Below, in pieces: positions 16,483 through 25,825 of a stretch of DNA of 64,000 nt. How positions within the stretch are numbered: the stretch's first letter is position 1; each line of letters starts with the position of its first letter. The stretch comes from Bacillota bacterium (GTDB lineage Bacteria > Bacillota > Clostridia > Lachnospirales > Lachnospiraceae). The notes under the pieces are model-generated. The model was given only the letters and a program-made list of their open reading frames with translations, ran no database searches and was not told the DNA's origin. Position numbers and translations under genes: made by a program. The stretch covers positions 1 through 64,000 of the forward strand of contig JAFAFU010000005.1 of assembly GCA_023423335.1 (NCBI GenBank), written 5' to 3'.

Positions 16483-18372
16483 TCAGCTTCTGGTGGTAAA
16501 GGGTGATGCGGGAAGCCCTTCCCTGTTGTAAAGATTGGCACTCTCAGGGTTATCTGCCCATCCGTAACGGACATGAACCGGATCCTCCGCCCGGTTACCG
16601 GTTACTATGACCGTATCCTTATCAATCGTCGCCTCAACAGGATAGAAAAAGCCGTCCGCACCGCACGCTTCAAAGGAGTTTAACACTCCGCCCTCAGCCA
16701 TAAGCCCGCTGCCCGTATAATCGAAATGCAGGATTATTGTCCGCCCCTTCTTCTCCATAGACTTATAAATTGGTCCGCTGCAGACGATATCCTCATGAAA
16801 TACCATTTTGAAGGCCCACAGGGCAAGCCGCTCTCCTACGGATTTCTTATCCCAGGGATGAAGATCGTTATACATTCCCTTATCTACGGTGACCACCATT
16901 CCGGTACCCGGAACCTCAAGCACCTTCCTTTGCTCCTCCCTGAGCCTTGCCCAGCCGCTGATGTCCGGCTCCTTCTTCCAGGGACAATAATTAGCCAGCT
17001 GTACATACAGAAATGGGAATTCACCGATATTCCAGGTTTCCCTCCAGTCCCTGATCACAGACTCGAATAAATCCTTATAATCATAAGGGTAGTCGGTATT
17101 CGATTCTCCCTGATACCACAGCACACCCCTGATCATGTATTTTCTTAAGGGATAAATCATGCCGTTATACAAACCGGTCGGTTTATACTGAAAGAACGTA
17201 GTCGGCAGCTGTGCTTTGATAACGGCACCTACTTTGTATTTCCAGATACCAAAGAGAGGCAGTTCCTCCCCATTTACCCTAAGTACATAGGGCATATCCG
17301 TAACAAAAGCACCGGTATTCCTCGTCACCACCAAACGGACGGTTATCGTATTCTTACCTTCTCTTAAAAGTCCCTCCGGAATGTCATATCTGCGGGGCGG
17401 ATACAGGTAGCCCGTACCTCCGACCCTTACGCCATTGACATAGGTATCATCCGCATCAATAATGGTCCCAAGAACCAGCTTTCCTTTTCCCTCCAGCATA
17501 TTTGCAGAGAGGTCAATCTCTTTGCGAAACCAAACAGCTCCGCCCTTAACCTCCTCCAGCTCTGTTCCTTCAAAAGGAAAGGGTATTTCGATCTCCTTCC
17601 AGCCGGCGGTATCGCATTCGTCACTGAACCAGGGGCAGACCTCGTCCTTCAGCCCTGCATCTGTCTCCGTAAGCTCCCGGTACCAACAGTTGTTCTGCAT
17701 TTCTTCCCGCTGAATCGTTCCATTTACATAAGAATCATCCTTGCAAAAAGCCAGCGGCTCCTGGAATTTTCCGAATCTCATCAGGGTCTTCTCACTGATC
17801 CAGGACTCGGCAGGAGTGCCGCCGATTGCGGATAGTATAAGCCCAATCGGAATTGAATATTTATCGTACAGCTTTCTGGCAAAGAAATAGCCGATAGCGC
17901 TGAAATCATAAACAGAATCAGGAGTCACCGGTACCCAGCTTCCACCGGGCAGATCTTCCCTGCATCCATGGAAATCATATACCTGCGGCACGATAAACTG
18001 ACGGATTGCCGGAAAATCCACTCCCTTTACCTCCCTGGCAAAAAGATCCAGAGTTCTCCTTACCGATATCTGCATGTTGGACTGTCCGCCAAGGACCCAT
18101 ACATCTCCAACCATGATGTTTTGCAGAATTTTTTCCGATCCACCGCATCGGAACACCATCTCATAAGGTCCGCCCGCCTCCGGAGAATCCAACCGGATTT
18201 CCCAGGCTCCGTTTTCCCCTGTCTCAGTCCGGTACAAACCATTCCGGAAATTAAGCGTCAGCTCCTCCCCGGGAGCTGCTTTCCCCCAGATCCGTATCTG
18301 CGTATTTCTCTGAAGAACCATACCGTCACTGACCAGTGCCGGAAGAATAATGCAATTCTCTAATTTCTCCAT
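16483..18372 (-). CDS. SASA-family carbohydrate acetylesterase (sialate O-acetylesterase type)
   Basis: A 629-residue protein with no signal peptide at the chosen start (GGAGG five bases upstream of the ATG at 18372). It has an N-terminal beta-sandwich (LVSDGMVLQRNTQIRIWG), the first part of an SGNH esterase domain with the nucleophile block VLGGQSNMQ, and an inserted galactose-binding-like sandwich around residues 250-360. The second esterase part has GVLWYQGESN and the catalytic NDLHPWDK. Members remove O-acetyl groups from sialic acid or from plant glycans; in a glycan-degrading anaerobe the latter is likely. It lies 57 bases after the SGNH esterase gene, so the two are probably cotranscribed. 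Confidence 0.9.
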   Translation of the reverse strand: MEKLENCIILPALVSDGMVLQRNTQIRIWGKAAPGEELTLNFRNGLYRTETGENGAWEIRLDSPEAGGPYEMVFRCGGSEKILQNIMVGDVWVLGGQSNMQISVRRTLDLFAREVKGVDFPAIRQFIVPQVYDFHGCREDLPGGSWVPVTPDSVYDFSAIGYFFARKLYDKYSIPIGLILSAIGGTPAESWISEKTLMRFGKFQEPLAFCKDDSYVNGTIQREEMQNNCWYRELTETDAGLKDEVCPWFSDECDTAGWKEIEIPFPFEGTELEEVKGGAVWFRKEIDLSANMLEGKGKLVLGTIIDADDTYVNGVRVGGTGYLYPPRRYDIPEGLLREGKNTITVRLVVTRNTGAFVTDMPYVLRVNGEELPLFGIWKYKVGAVIKAQLPTTFFQYKPTGLYNGMIYPLRKYMIRGVLWYQGESNTDYPYDYKDLFESVIRDWRETWNIGEFPFLYVQLANYCPWKKEPDISGWARLREEQRKVLEVPGTGMVVTVDKGMYNDLHPWDKKSVGERLALWAFKMVFHEDIVCSGPIYKSMEKKGRTIILHFDYTGSGLMAEGGVLNSFEACGADGFFYPVEATIDKDTVIVTGNRAEDPVHVRYGWADNPESANLYNREGLPASPFTTRS

Positions 18373-18429
18373 TTCTACCTCCATATTCCAGCTCACCGTG
18401 CCCGTCCTTTGCATTAGTTTTATCTTATA

Positions 18430-19542
18430 TTAATCGCAATATCCGAAAGCCAGCAGGGTAAATTCCTTCCCTTCATCGCCCGGCGCCATTTTAACCTCTA
18501 TGATGTGCTCCCTGACCTGGTCCTCGCGGAACACAAAAACAGACACCGGATTACCCCATCCGAAAATACGGTATCCGGACATAATTCCCTTAATCCGGCC
18601 GTCGACAAATATTTGTGCATCACCTTCCATGCTGTTGTTAGTTTCCTTATATATCACAAACAGGCTTCTACACCTTAATTTTATCTTCAAGCTTTTATTC
18701 CCGGTATTCCTTTGATAGACCAGACCGTACCTGAATTCCTTAATCGCCTCTTCTTTCACAAAACTGCCCAGGCTGACCGGCTTCATATCTCCGGCTTCCA
18801 GAAGTTTCATTGACGTATAGGCATTGCCAAAAAAGGGCTGTTCCGGTATGAGCGCTTCCTCCTGCTCCGGTGCGGCGTCCGTCACCCGATAGAAGTGGGC
18901 GATGCATTCGGCAACGATCCGGTTCCCAGATTCATTCGGATGTATGTTGTCATCGGAATATTCCTTCCAGCTCATCCTTTTTTCGCCGATCTCCGTTAAT
19001 ACGGCATCGCAGATACTAATCATAGGAAGCTTATAATGCTCTCCGATTACCTGCATATGACCCTGACAGGAATAACCGGCTTCCGAGGACATAAATAACA
19101 GGATTACCGCCGGCTTGCTTTCCGCCTTCAATAGGCGCAGGATCAAGCTTTCAAATATCTCCCGCTGGATATTATCCTTAGAATCATTTACGGCAAACTC
19201 TACAAAAACAATCTCCGGATTATATGACAGCACATCACGGTCGGCTCTGATCAGCCCCATAGTTGAGGTAGTGCCATTCATACCGGCATTTATGTATCTG
19301 ATATTATCCTGCTTGCCGAACGTATCCCGGAAAAACTGATAAGATAAGGTGGCAAACCCCTTATCGTTCTCCTCAGATCTTTTCATCGTTATGGAAGCTC
19401 CCAGATAAACTAAGGCAACCTCTTCTCCTCCCCGGCTCTTTTGTAACGCCTTCTTGATTCGGTAGTTGTTGCCCATGCTGATTAAGGATCTCTGCAGCAT
19501 TTCCCTCCGGAGCCCTATCATCCCGGTTTCTTCATTACTCAT
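18430..19542 (-). CDS. SGNH/GDSL hydrolase, probable carbohydrate esterase
   Basis: A protein of about 370 residues. Block I is YLGASITM (Ser nucleophile), block II has NAGMNGTT (Gly/Asn), block III EFAVND, and block V DDNIHPNESG with the catalytic Asp-His. A C-terminal beta-rich domain follows from about residue 250. There is no signal peptide, so it acts in the cytoplasm, probably on acetylated oligosaccharides after import. The start is uncertain: the ATG at 19542 has only a weak site, and ATG codons 7 and 14 codons later are alternatives. It lies downstream of a terminator that follows the binding-protein gene. Confidence 0.85.
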   Translation of the reverse strand: MSNEETGMIGLRREMLQRSLISMGNNYRIKKALQKSRGGEEVALVYLGASITMKRSEENDKGFATLSYQFFRDTFGKQDNIRYINAGMNGTTSTMGLIRADRDVLSYNPEIVFVEFAVNDSKDNIQREIFESLILRLLKAESKPAVILLFMSSEAGYSCQGHMQVIGEHYKLPMISICDAVLTEIGEKRMSWKEYSDDNIHPNESGNRIVAECIAHFYRVTDAAPEQEEALIPEQPFFGNAYTSMKLLEAGDMKPVSLGSFVKEEAIKEFRYGLVYQRNTGNKSLKIKLRCRSLFVIYKETNNSMEGDAQIFVDGRIKGIMSGYRIFGWGNPVSVFVFREDQVREHIIEVKMAPGDEGKEFTLLAFGYCD

Positions 19543-19620
19543 ATAAAATGTACCCCATTTCTGCCGGCTCTGTGCGGTCGGCAATTTAGGTCTGAACCAA
19601 TCATTTCATAAATAAAGGAA

Positions 19621-19666
19621 ATGAGCCATCCCCGGGCAGATGAAGCGTTGTCCGGGGATTGACTCA
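19621..19666 (-). terminator. Terminator or attenuator between the binding-protein and SGNH genes
   Basis: ATCCCCGG (19628-19635) pairs with CCGGGGAT (19652-19659), extended by ATGAG/ACTCAT. On the minus strand it is followed by TTTCCTTTATTTAT. It would cut transcription after the binding-protein gene, raising its level over the downstream esterases. Confidence 0.75.
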
Positions 19667-19690
19667 TCATAAATTAATTTGACGATATTA

Positions 19691-21118
19691 TTATTCAGTG
19701 TAGAAATCAGCGATGAGTGCATCAAACTGTGCAGATGCAGCATCCGAAATTTCAATTGCGGAGAGTGCTCCAAGACCGCCGCCATCCATGTTGGAGCCGT
19801 ACCTAAAGCTTAAGCCCGGTACCTGATATAACAGGGAACGTACACCCTGACCTTCAATCATCGGAATCAGCGTCTCTTCAACGGATCTGGTATCTCTTGT
19901 TACAGTATAGTAGTAAGAATAATCATCCTCTGCATCTTCATAACCCGGTACTGTGCCAACCCATTTGCTATATGCCCAGATAACGTCATCCGCACGTTTT
20001 GCATCCAGAGTTACAGGCATTATTCTAACATTACCGGTATACATGGTTCTCATCTCACCCTTAGGTCCTGCCGGGAAGAATACGAAGCCCCAATCATCTT
20101 CCATGTCCTGGAATGCAGAGTTACGATACCATTCGGTAACGCACATAGCAGCCTGGCCGCTCTTAAATGCGTTCTCGAACCATGTGAATGCAACACCTTC
20201 GGGATCCGGCATAATAAATCCCTTGTTGAAGAAATCAACCGCTAAATTAACACCATCCAGGAATTCCGTAGCATTCTGATTGTTCTCGTATCTGCCGGTA
20301 TCATTGTTTAACTTGATATAGTCCGAGCCATTGCTGAATACGGCAGCTTTAACCATTTCTACCTGCCAGCAGCAAATTGCATATACATCAATCGCTCCGT
20401 CCGAATTCTTATCCTGTGTCAAGGTTGTGCAAAGCTCCTCAAGCTTGGTCCAGGTCCATTCGCCGTTCTGCTGGAGATTATATAACAGATCGGGATCTAA
20501 ACCGGCTTCTTCAAAGAGTCTCTTATTAAAGAAGACACCCAGGCCGGGGCCGTTCTGTTCTTCCGTGAAACCATATACTTTTCCGCCGTTATTCATGTAT
20601 TCGATCATAGATGCATTCCATACTTCATTCGAGGGATCAAAGCTGGGCAAATCACTCAGCGGATAAAACAGTCCCTGCTTTAAAGGTTCCGGAACGAATT
20701 TCTGGTCCATAATAAAGATATCTGCCGCCGGATCGCCGGCCATCGTTGATGTAATAAATATCTCCTGGTATTCAGCCCATGCACCAAGATTAGTCTGTGT
20801 TAATGTAAACTTATGATTTGCCTGAAGTTCCTCCCTGTAAGCCAGAGTATCCTCTTCCTTCGTTGTCTGAGGCTCTGCCACTTCACCGGTTGACCACCAG
20901 TCACCAACAACGACATCAATACCGCCTAAATCTCTGGGCGGTTCCGGTGTAGGGGTAGGTGATGGAGTAGCATCGGGCTCATCTGTAACCTCCGGTGCCT
21001 TGGTAGGTGATGTAGTATCGTCTCCCCCTGTTTCCTTCGCTGATTTACATGCCGTAAATACGAATACCGCCAGAATCAGCATCAATAATAACGTACTTAA
21101 TTTCTTCATTTTACCCAT
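19691..21118 (-). CDS. ABC extracellular solute-binding lipoprotein (sugar type)
   Basis: A 475-residue family 1 type solute-binding protein. The N-terminus is a lipoprotein signal (KKLSTLLLMLILAVFVFTAC), followed by a Thr/Pro/Asp-rich linker (about 28-65) and the binding domain, which includes GDPAADIFIMD, GPGLGVFFNKRLFEEAG and KSGQAAMCVTEWYR. It would bind a carbohydrate at the outer face of the membrane. No permease or ATPase gene is adjacent, so it must work with a transporter elsewhere or act as a sensor. The start at 21118 follows AAGGAGAGG. A LysR gene is divergent. Confidence 0.9.
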   Translation of the reverse strand: MGKMKKLSTLLLMLILAVFVFTACKSAKETGGDDTTSPTKAPEVTDEPDATPSPTPTPEPPRDLGGIDVVVGDWWSTGEVAEPQTTKEEDTLAYREELQANHKFTLTQTNLGAWAEYQEIFITSTMAGDPAADIFIMDQKFVPEPLKQGLFYPLSDLPSFDPSNEVWNASMIEYMNNGGKVYGFTEEQNGPGLGVFFNKRLFEEAGLDPDLLYNLQQNGEWTWTKLEELCTTLTQDKNSDGAIDVYAICCWQVEMVKAAVFSNGSDYIKLNNDTGRYENNQNATEFLDGVNLAVDFFNKGFIMPDPEGVAFTWFENAFKSGQAAMCVTEWYRNSAFQDMEDDWGFVFFPAGPKGEMRTMYTGNVRIMPVTLDAKRADDVIWAYSKWVGTVPGYEDAEDDYSYYYTVTRDTRSVEETLIPMIEGQGVRSLLYQVPGLSFRYGSNMDGGGLGALSAIEISDAASAQFDALIADFYTE

Positions 21119-21199
21119 AATCCTCTCCTTCTTACCTTGATAAAATAGCTGCATAAATCCCCATAGCATTGCACTTTCTTAGGGAAATTTACTAATTTC

Positions 21200-21229
21200 A
21201 TTGTATCAAACGGGATGTGATTAAGCCAA
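21200..21229 (-). promoter_or_regulatory. Candidate promoter of the binding-protein gene
   Basis: TTGGCT (21229-21224) and TACAAT (21205-21200) lie 18 bases apart on the minus strand, with the gene starting about 80 bases downstream. Confidence 0.55.
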
Positions 21230-21235
21230 TTGTTA

Positions 21236-21267
21236 TTGACTTATCAATCATATAAGTTTATACTTAT
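21236..21267 (+). promoter_or_regulatory. lysR promoter overlapped by an inverted repeat (LysR-type operator)
   Basis: TTGACT (21236-21241) and TATACT (21259-21264) are 17 bases apart. The inverted repeat ATAAGT-TTAT-ACTTAT (21252-21267) overlaps the -10 and has the T-N11-A form of LysR sites. A second, looser ACATA...TATGT repeat follows at about 21269-21292. The position suits autoregulation and control of the divergent binding-protein gene. Confidence 0.65.
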
Positions 21268-21345
21268 CACATAGTAAGGGTTACACTTATGTCCCTTTGA
21301 AATTGGTGCTATCGCCGGATATTACATAAGAAGGAGGTCCTACCC

Positions 21346-22317
21346 ATGACTTCACAGCAAATCGATTATGTGCTGGTATTGGCTGAAGAAAAGAGTTTCT
21401 CCAAGGCAGCTCAGAGACTTTATGTGACACAGCCCTCCTTAAGTCAGTTCATAAAGAATCTTGAGAATGAGCTATGTACCCAGCTGTTTGACCGCAGTAC
21501 CTCACCCATCCGGATTACTCCGGCCGGTGAAGCATATATTAAAGCGGCCAGAAAAATAAAAGCCATTGAAGAAGAGCTGACACAGCAGCTGGCTGATCTG
21601 ACCGATATGAAAACCGGTGTATTAAAGATCGGCACCAGCCCCTTCCGTGCCTCCTGCCTGCTTCCCAAGAGTATTGCGGAATTTCATAAAATGTATCCCG
21701 GAGTAAGCATTCAGATTCTCGAGAACCAGATGACGGATCTTGAAAAAGCCGCCCTGGAAGGACGTATTGACCTGTATCTTGGAACAGGTCCTTTTGACGA
21801 GAATCTCTTCCATGCGGAGACCTTGGCTGAGGAACAGCTTTATCTTGCGGTTCCGCCGGATTGCCCGGTCAATATAGGCCTGGAAGCATATCAGGTCAGT
21901 GATTATGATATTAAACTGGACAATGCGAAGCTGCACAGGACGCCGACGGTTGATTTAAGCCTGTTCAAACCCCTGAAGTTTATTCTCCAGCAGCAGGGCC
22001 AGAAGCTGAACCCGATTATTCTGGAGATTTGCCATGCCTCCGGCTTTGATCCCAATATCATACTGTACAGCGAACGGCTGGAGACCGCTTTTTCCTGGGT
22101 TCTGGCCGGAATCGGAGCATCCTTCCTTCCCGATTTCCTGATCCGGTTCGGAAACTACGGAAAGCATCCCATATATTATAAATTAAATCATCCCAGGGCT
22201 TCCCGCCATCTCTGCATTGCTTACCGCAAGAACCGCTATCTCTCCCGGGTGTCTATTGAATACATTGCCGTATTGAAACGCCTGATCGGATACGGCACCT
22301 GGCAGTTTAAAGAATAA
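21346..22317 (+). CDS. LysR-family transcriptional regulator
   Basis: A 323-residue LysR protein: an N-terminal winged HTH (residues 2-60, with AEEKSFSKAAQRLYVTQPSL) and a C-terminal periplasmic-binding-like effector domain (from about 88: GVLKIGTSPFRAS). AAGGAGG precedes the ATG. It is divergent from the binding-protein gene with an intergenic operator candidate, so that gene and the esterases behind it are the likely targets. The effector is unknown. It converges with the histidine kinase gene, with only 8 bases between the stops and no clear terminator. Confidence 0.93.
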   Translation: MTSQQIDYVLVLAEEKSFSKAAQRLYVTQPSLSQFIKNLENELCTQLFDRSTSPIRITPAGEAYIKAARKIKAIEEELTQQLADLTDMKTGVLKIGTSPFRASCLLPKSIAEFHKMYPGVSIQILENQMTDLEKAALEGRIDLYLGTGPFDENLFHAETLAEEQLYLAVPPDCPVNIGLEAYQVSDYDIKLDNAKLHRTPTVDLSLFKPLKFILQQQGQKLNPIILEICHASGFDPNIILYSERLETAFSWVLAGIGASFLPDFLIRFGNYGKHPIYYKLNHPRASRHLCIAYRKNRYLSRVSIEYIAVLKRLIGYGTWQFKE

Positions 22318-22325
22318 TGTGCAAT

Positions 22326-24659
22326 TTAAGGAAGATCGCTATGGACCGGTGACGTTGCGATTACCCTTTTCACCACATCCTTTAAGAAGCTCATGCAGGC
22401 CAGTCTTTCCTGATCATTTCCCTTAAGACTGCTGCTCTTCAGCTTTTCTACCGCTGCCGAAATGTCTGCGGAACCGATGTTACCGGAAAGCTCCGCTATT
22501 TCCTCCAAGATATAATTCAGAATCTCAGGATTATTATAACGGATCGCTGATTCCATGATATTGATATCCATCTCTATTTCCCTTAACTTTGGATTGACCG
22601 GACCCGGTATGGTTCCGGCAGCCTTCACCTCCTCGATCGGCATATTGATTGCTGCTGCCGCTGAAGGTGTATGGAGGCAATCCTGTGCTTCTTTTTCTTT
22701 GTAAGCCGCCATAGTATCAATCAGGTTATATAATTCCTCCATCTGGACCGGCTTTGATATATAGCCGTCCATGCCCAGCTCCTGGAATTTCTCCCTGTCA
22801 CCGGATAAGGCATAGGCTGTCAGGGCTATGGCCGGTGTATGGCTTAAGGATTCTTCCATCTCCTTGATTTTTCTTTCTGTCTCAATGCCATCCATGTCAG
22901 GCATCTGAATATCCATCAGTATAATATCATATATACCGGGACTGTATACCTTCAGTGCTTCTTTTCCGCTGCTGACAGCGACGACATTGTGTTTCCTAAG
23001 CTTCAGCATATCCGTGATAACCTTAAGATTCACGGAATCATCCTCTATCAGCAGAATATTCCTGGCTTTCATCTCCCTGGCAGTCTCCGCTGCCGCTTCG
23101 TCCGCCTTGAGGCCTCTTTTAAAGCTGAGCATAAAGTAAAAGTTGCTTCCCGCCCCGGGAACACTGTCCACTCCGATGCAGCCTCCCATCATCTCCACCA
23201 GCTTCTTGGAAATGGCCAGCCCCAGTCCGGTCCCGCCGAATCTTTTCGTATAGGAAGAAGCAGACACCTGGCTGAAGCTTTTGAACAGAAAGTTGCGGTC
23301 ATCCCTTGAGATACCGATTCCGGTATCTGAGATATTAAATTCCAGATTCACGGTATCCTCACCGGCATCCAGGACAATAATGGAAAGAGTAATGGAGCCT
23401 TTTTCCGTAAACTTAAAGGCATTACTGATCATATTATCTAAAATCTGCTTTAACTTATTGACATCACCGACTATAAATTCCGGCAGGTCCTCCGGCAGCT
23501 CGACATGAAACTCGAGTCCTTTTTTCTGAATCTTGGATTTATGGGCCTTGACCAAATCTCGGACCAGTTCCTTCAGATTAAAATTATTCTGTGTTATAAC
23601 AACCTTATCTGCTTCCAATTTCTCAAAGTCCAAAATATCATTAATAATATGTATCAGGGAATTGGCACAGTCCTTCGCTGTAACAAGCTTATCTCTCTGC
23701 TCTTTGGTAAGCTCGGTCAGAAGGGTCAGATCAATCATTCCGACGATGCCATTGATCGGTGTCCGTATTTCATGACTCATATTGGCCAGGAATTCACTCT
23801 TTGCTTTGTTTGCGGCTTCTGCCGCGTCTTTTGCTTCGATCAGATTAATTTCCGCCTTCTTCTGTTCCGTAATATCGGCTATAATTGTTACGAGCTTATC
23901 CGGTTCCGGGCGGAAAATGGTCATGGAAATCCACAGATCATACGTGGCCTCGTACATATCACTGAGTCTTACGCTCTTTCCCTCCTCCAAGGCGGCCCGG
24001 TACTTTTTAATGTTTCGCATCAAAAAATCATGACTCCTTGGAAAAATCTCCGAATATCTCCGGTTCTGCATACTGTTACTTTTTAAACCGAAGATCTGTT
24101 CAAAGCAGCTGTTCGTCTCTATGGCAAGCAGATCCACCGGTTTACGTTCATTGTCACAGATATATCGGTAATACGCGTATCCATTATGGAGATTCATAAA
24201 CAGGGAACGGTATTTCGCACAGCTTTTAATCACTTCCTCTTCCGCCGTTTTACGGTCGGATATATCTCGGATGACACTGAACAGTACCCTTCTATTTCCT
24301 ATATCGGCGCCCTGGGAGCTTACTTCTACAGGAATTCTGCTGCCATCCTTCTTAATATGCTCCGTTTCAAAGGTGATGCCTGTCATATTCGCCAGCTTTA
24401 TCTGCTGTTTTACTAATTCCGCGTCTTCCCTGAGATCGCACAGGTTCATGGAGCATAATTCCTCATAGGAATAACCATAGGTACGAACTGCCGCTTTATT
24501 GGCATCAATAATCCATCCGTCCGTATCAACGAACAGAATAATATCCCTTGTGTTTTTGAAAAGTAGTTCATACCTTTGAAGCAGCTCCTCGGAGGTCCTA
24601 CCTTTCATTCCAATCCGCAGCCGATATTCTGCGGACGCATCTCCCCTCGATAAGAACAT
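22326..24659 (-). CDS. PAS hybrid histidine kinase with receiver and degenerate HPt-like end
   Basis: A protein of about 777 residues with no membrane segments at the chosen start. It has PAS 1 (about 25-140), a second PAS-like region (about 150-265), HisKA with the phospho-acceptor H296 in SHEIRTP, and HATPase (N box DNMISNAFKF, G1 DTGIGIS, G2 GGTGLGLAIS). A receiver follows with D583 in LMDIQMPDMDG and Lys in YISKPV. The helical C-terminus resembles an HPt but has EKLKSSSLKG where the His is expected. The start was moved to 24659 because a consensus promoter occupies 24700-24728, inside the longer frame. Lying behind the che operon, it may share its signals. Confidence 0.9.
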   Translation of the reverse strand: MFLSRGDASAEYRLRIGMKGRTSEELLQRYELLFKNTRDIILFVDTDGWIIDANKAAVRTYGYSYEELCSMNLCDLREDAELVKQQIKLANMTGITFETEHIKKDGSRIPVEVSSQGADIGNRRVLFSVIRDISDRKTAEEEVIKSCAKYRSLFMNLHNGYAYYRYICDNERKPVDLLAIETNSCFEQIFGLKSNSMQNRRYSEIFPRSHDFLMRNIKKYRAALEEGKSVRLSDMYEATYDLWISMTIFRPEPDKLVTIIADITEQKKAEINLIEAKDAAEAANKAKSEFLANMSHEIRTPINGIVGMIDLTLLTELTKEQRDKLVTAKDCANSLIHIINDILDFEKLEADKVVITQNNFNLKELVRDLVKAHKSKIQKKGLEFHVELPEDLPEFIVGDVNKLKQILDNMISNAFKFTEKGSITLSIIVLDAGEDTVNLEFNISDTGIGISRDDRNFLFKSFSQVSASSYTKRFGGTGLGLAISKKLVEMMGGCIGVDSVPGAGSNFYFMLSFKRGLKADEAAAETAREMKARNILLIEDDSVNLKVITDMLKLRKHNVVAVSSGKEALKVYSPGIYDIILMDIQMPDMDGIETERKIKEMEESLSHTPAIALTAYALSGDREKFQELGMDGYISKPVQMEELYNLIDTMAAYKEKEAQDCLHTPSAAAAINMPIEEVKAAGTIPGPVNPKLREIEMDINIMESAIRYNNPEILNYILEEIAELSGNIGSADISAAVEKLKSSSLKGNDQERLACMSFLKDVVKRVIATSPVHSDLP

Positions 24660-24699
24660 CACATTTACCACCCTCAGACAAATAGTTCCAATATAATCC

Positions 24700-24728
24700 A
24701 TTATAAAATCAAAGTAAATTCTTGTCAA
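24700..24728 (-). promoter_or_regulatory. Sigma-A promoter of the hybrid kinase
   Basis: TTGACA (24728-24723) and TATAAT (24705-24700), 17 bases apart on the minus strand: a perfect consensus. It excludes the more upstream start codon and shows the kinase can be expressed separately from cheB. Confidence 0.85.
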
Positions 24729-24776
24729 CATTTGCCTGTTGCGGTTGCTTTATAATATAGGGGGGCTAAGTGATGC

Positions 24777-25793
24777 TTATTCCAACAGGGAGCAAAGAGC
24801 CGCCGCTATCCTTCCCAAAGGCAGCTGCTTTTCCACAGCTCCAAGGGCAAATGCGACCTTCGGCATACCATACACCACCGAGGTTTCCTCATCCTGTCCC
24901 AAGGTCCGGGCATTTCTCCTCCTCATGGAAAGCAGTCCCCTCGCCCCGTCATCTCCCATTCCCGTAAGTATTATGCCGACGGCGGCCTCCCCGGCTGACT
25001 GAGCAACTGATTCGAACAGTACATCCACTGACGGGCAATGACCATTCACTTTCTCGCCGCTGAAGCATTCTACTTTATACATATCCCCGGTTTTTATCAG
25101 TTTCATATGGCGGTTGCCCGGCGCAATCAAAACTCTGCCGGCTTCCACCGTATCACCTGACCTGGCTTCCTTAACATCATGTACCAGAGAGGCATTCAGC
25201 CTCTCGGCAAACATTCTGGAAAAATCGGGAGGGATATGCTGGGCAATAACAATACCAGGCATATTCCCGGGCAGGTTTTTAAGTATTTGATGGATGGCTT
25301 CGGTGCCTCCTGTGGAGGCACCGACTGCAATTACTTTCTTTGAACTTGTTTTTATCCTATTCTCTAAGGAGGCGGACTCATCCGGAATTCTAACTCTTAC
25401 CTTGGCTGCGGCGGCAATCTTTATCTTCATAATCATATCATGAATGAAATTCTCCAGATTACTGACCGGCTGCAGCTCAGGCTTTAATACAAAATCAACC
25501 GCTCCGGCATTCATTGCATCAAACACAGCTCCGTTGACTGCGCTGACTATGATTACCGGCAAAGGATACTGCGGCATCAGCCTGCGAATAAAATCGATTC
25601 CATTCATCTTCGGCATCTCTACATCACAGGTCATTACATCCGGCCGGTACTGAAGAATCTTATCCCGAGCGTCATATGGATCCTTTGCTGTGGCTATAAC
25701 CTCTATCATGGGGTCTGAAGCCAGCCCTCTTGATAATACCTCCCTGAAGAGAATACTGTCGTCAACAATTAATACTCTTATTTTCTTCCTCAT
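24777..25793 (-). CDS. cheB: Chemotaxis protein-glutamate methylesterase/deamidase CheB
   Basis: A 338-residue response regulator-esterase. The receiver domain (1-120) has phospho-acceptor D57 (CDVEMPKMNG) and Lys104; after a linker, the methylesterase domain has Ser160 (GASTGGT), His186 (AQHIPPDF) and Asp282 (GMGDDGA), the full catalytic set. It removes methyl groups from the chemoreceptor and deamidates Gln, and is activated by CheA phosphorylation. It is the last gene of the che operon, 32 bases after cheR. Confidence 0.97.
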   Translation of the reverse strand: MRKKIRVLIVDDSILFREVLSRGLASDPMIEVIATAKDPYDARDKILQYRPDVMTCDVEMPKMNGIDFIRRLMPQYPLPVIIVSAVNGAVFDAMNAGAVDFVLKPELQPVSNLENFIHDMIMKIKIAAAAKVRVRIPDESASLENRIKTSSKKVIAVGASTGGTEAIHQILKNLPGNMPGIVIAQHIPPDFSRMFAERLNASLVHDVKEARSGDTVEAGRVLIAPGNRHMKLIKTGDMYKVECFSGEKVNGHCPSVDVLFESVAQSAGEAAVGIILTGMGDDGARGLLSMRRRNARTLGQDEETSVVYGMPKVAFALGAVEKQLPLGRIAAALCSLLE

Positions 25794-25825
25794 GATATCC
25801 CCTCACCTTTCCGTCCCTGTGGTAT

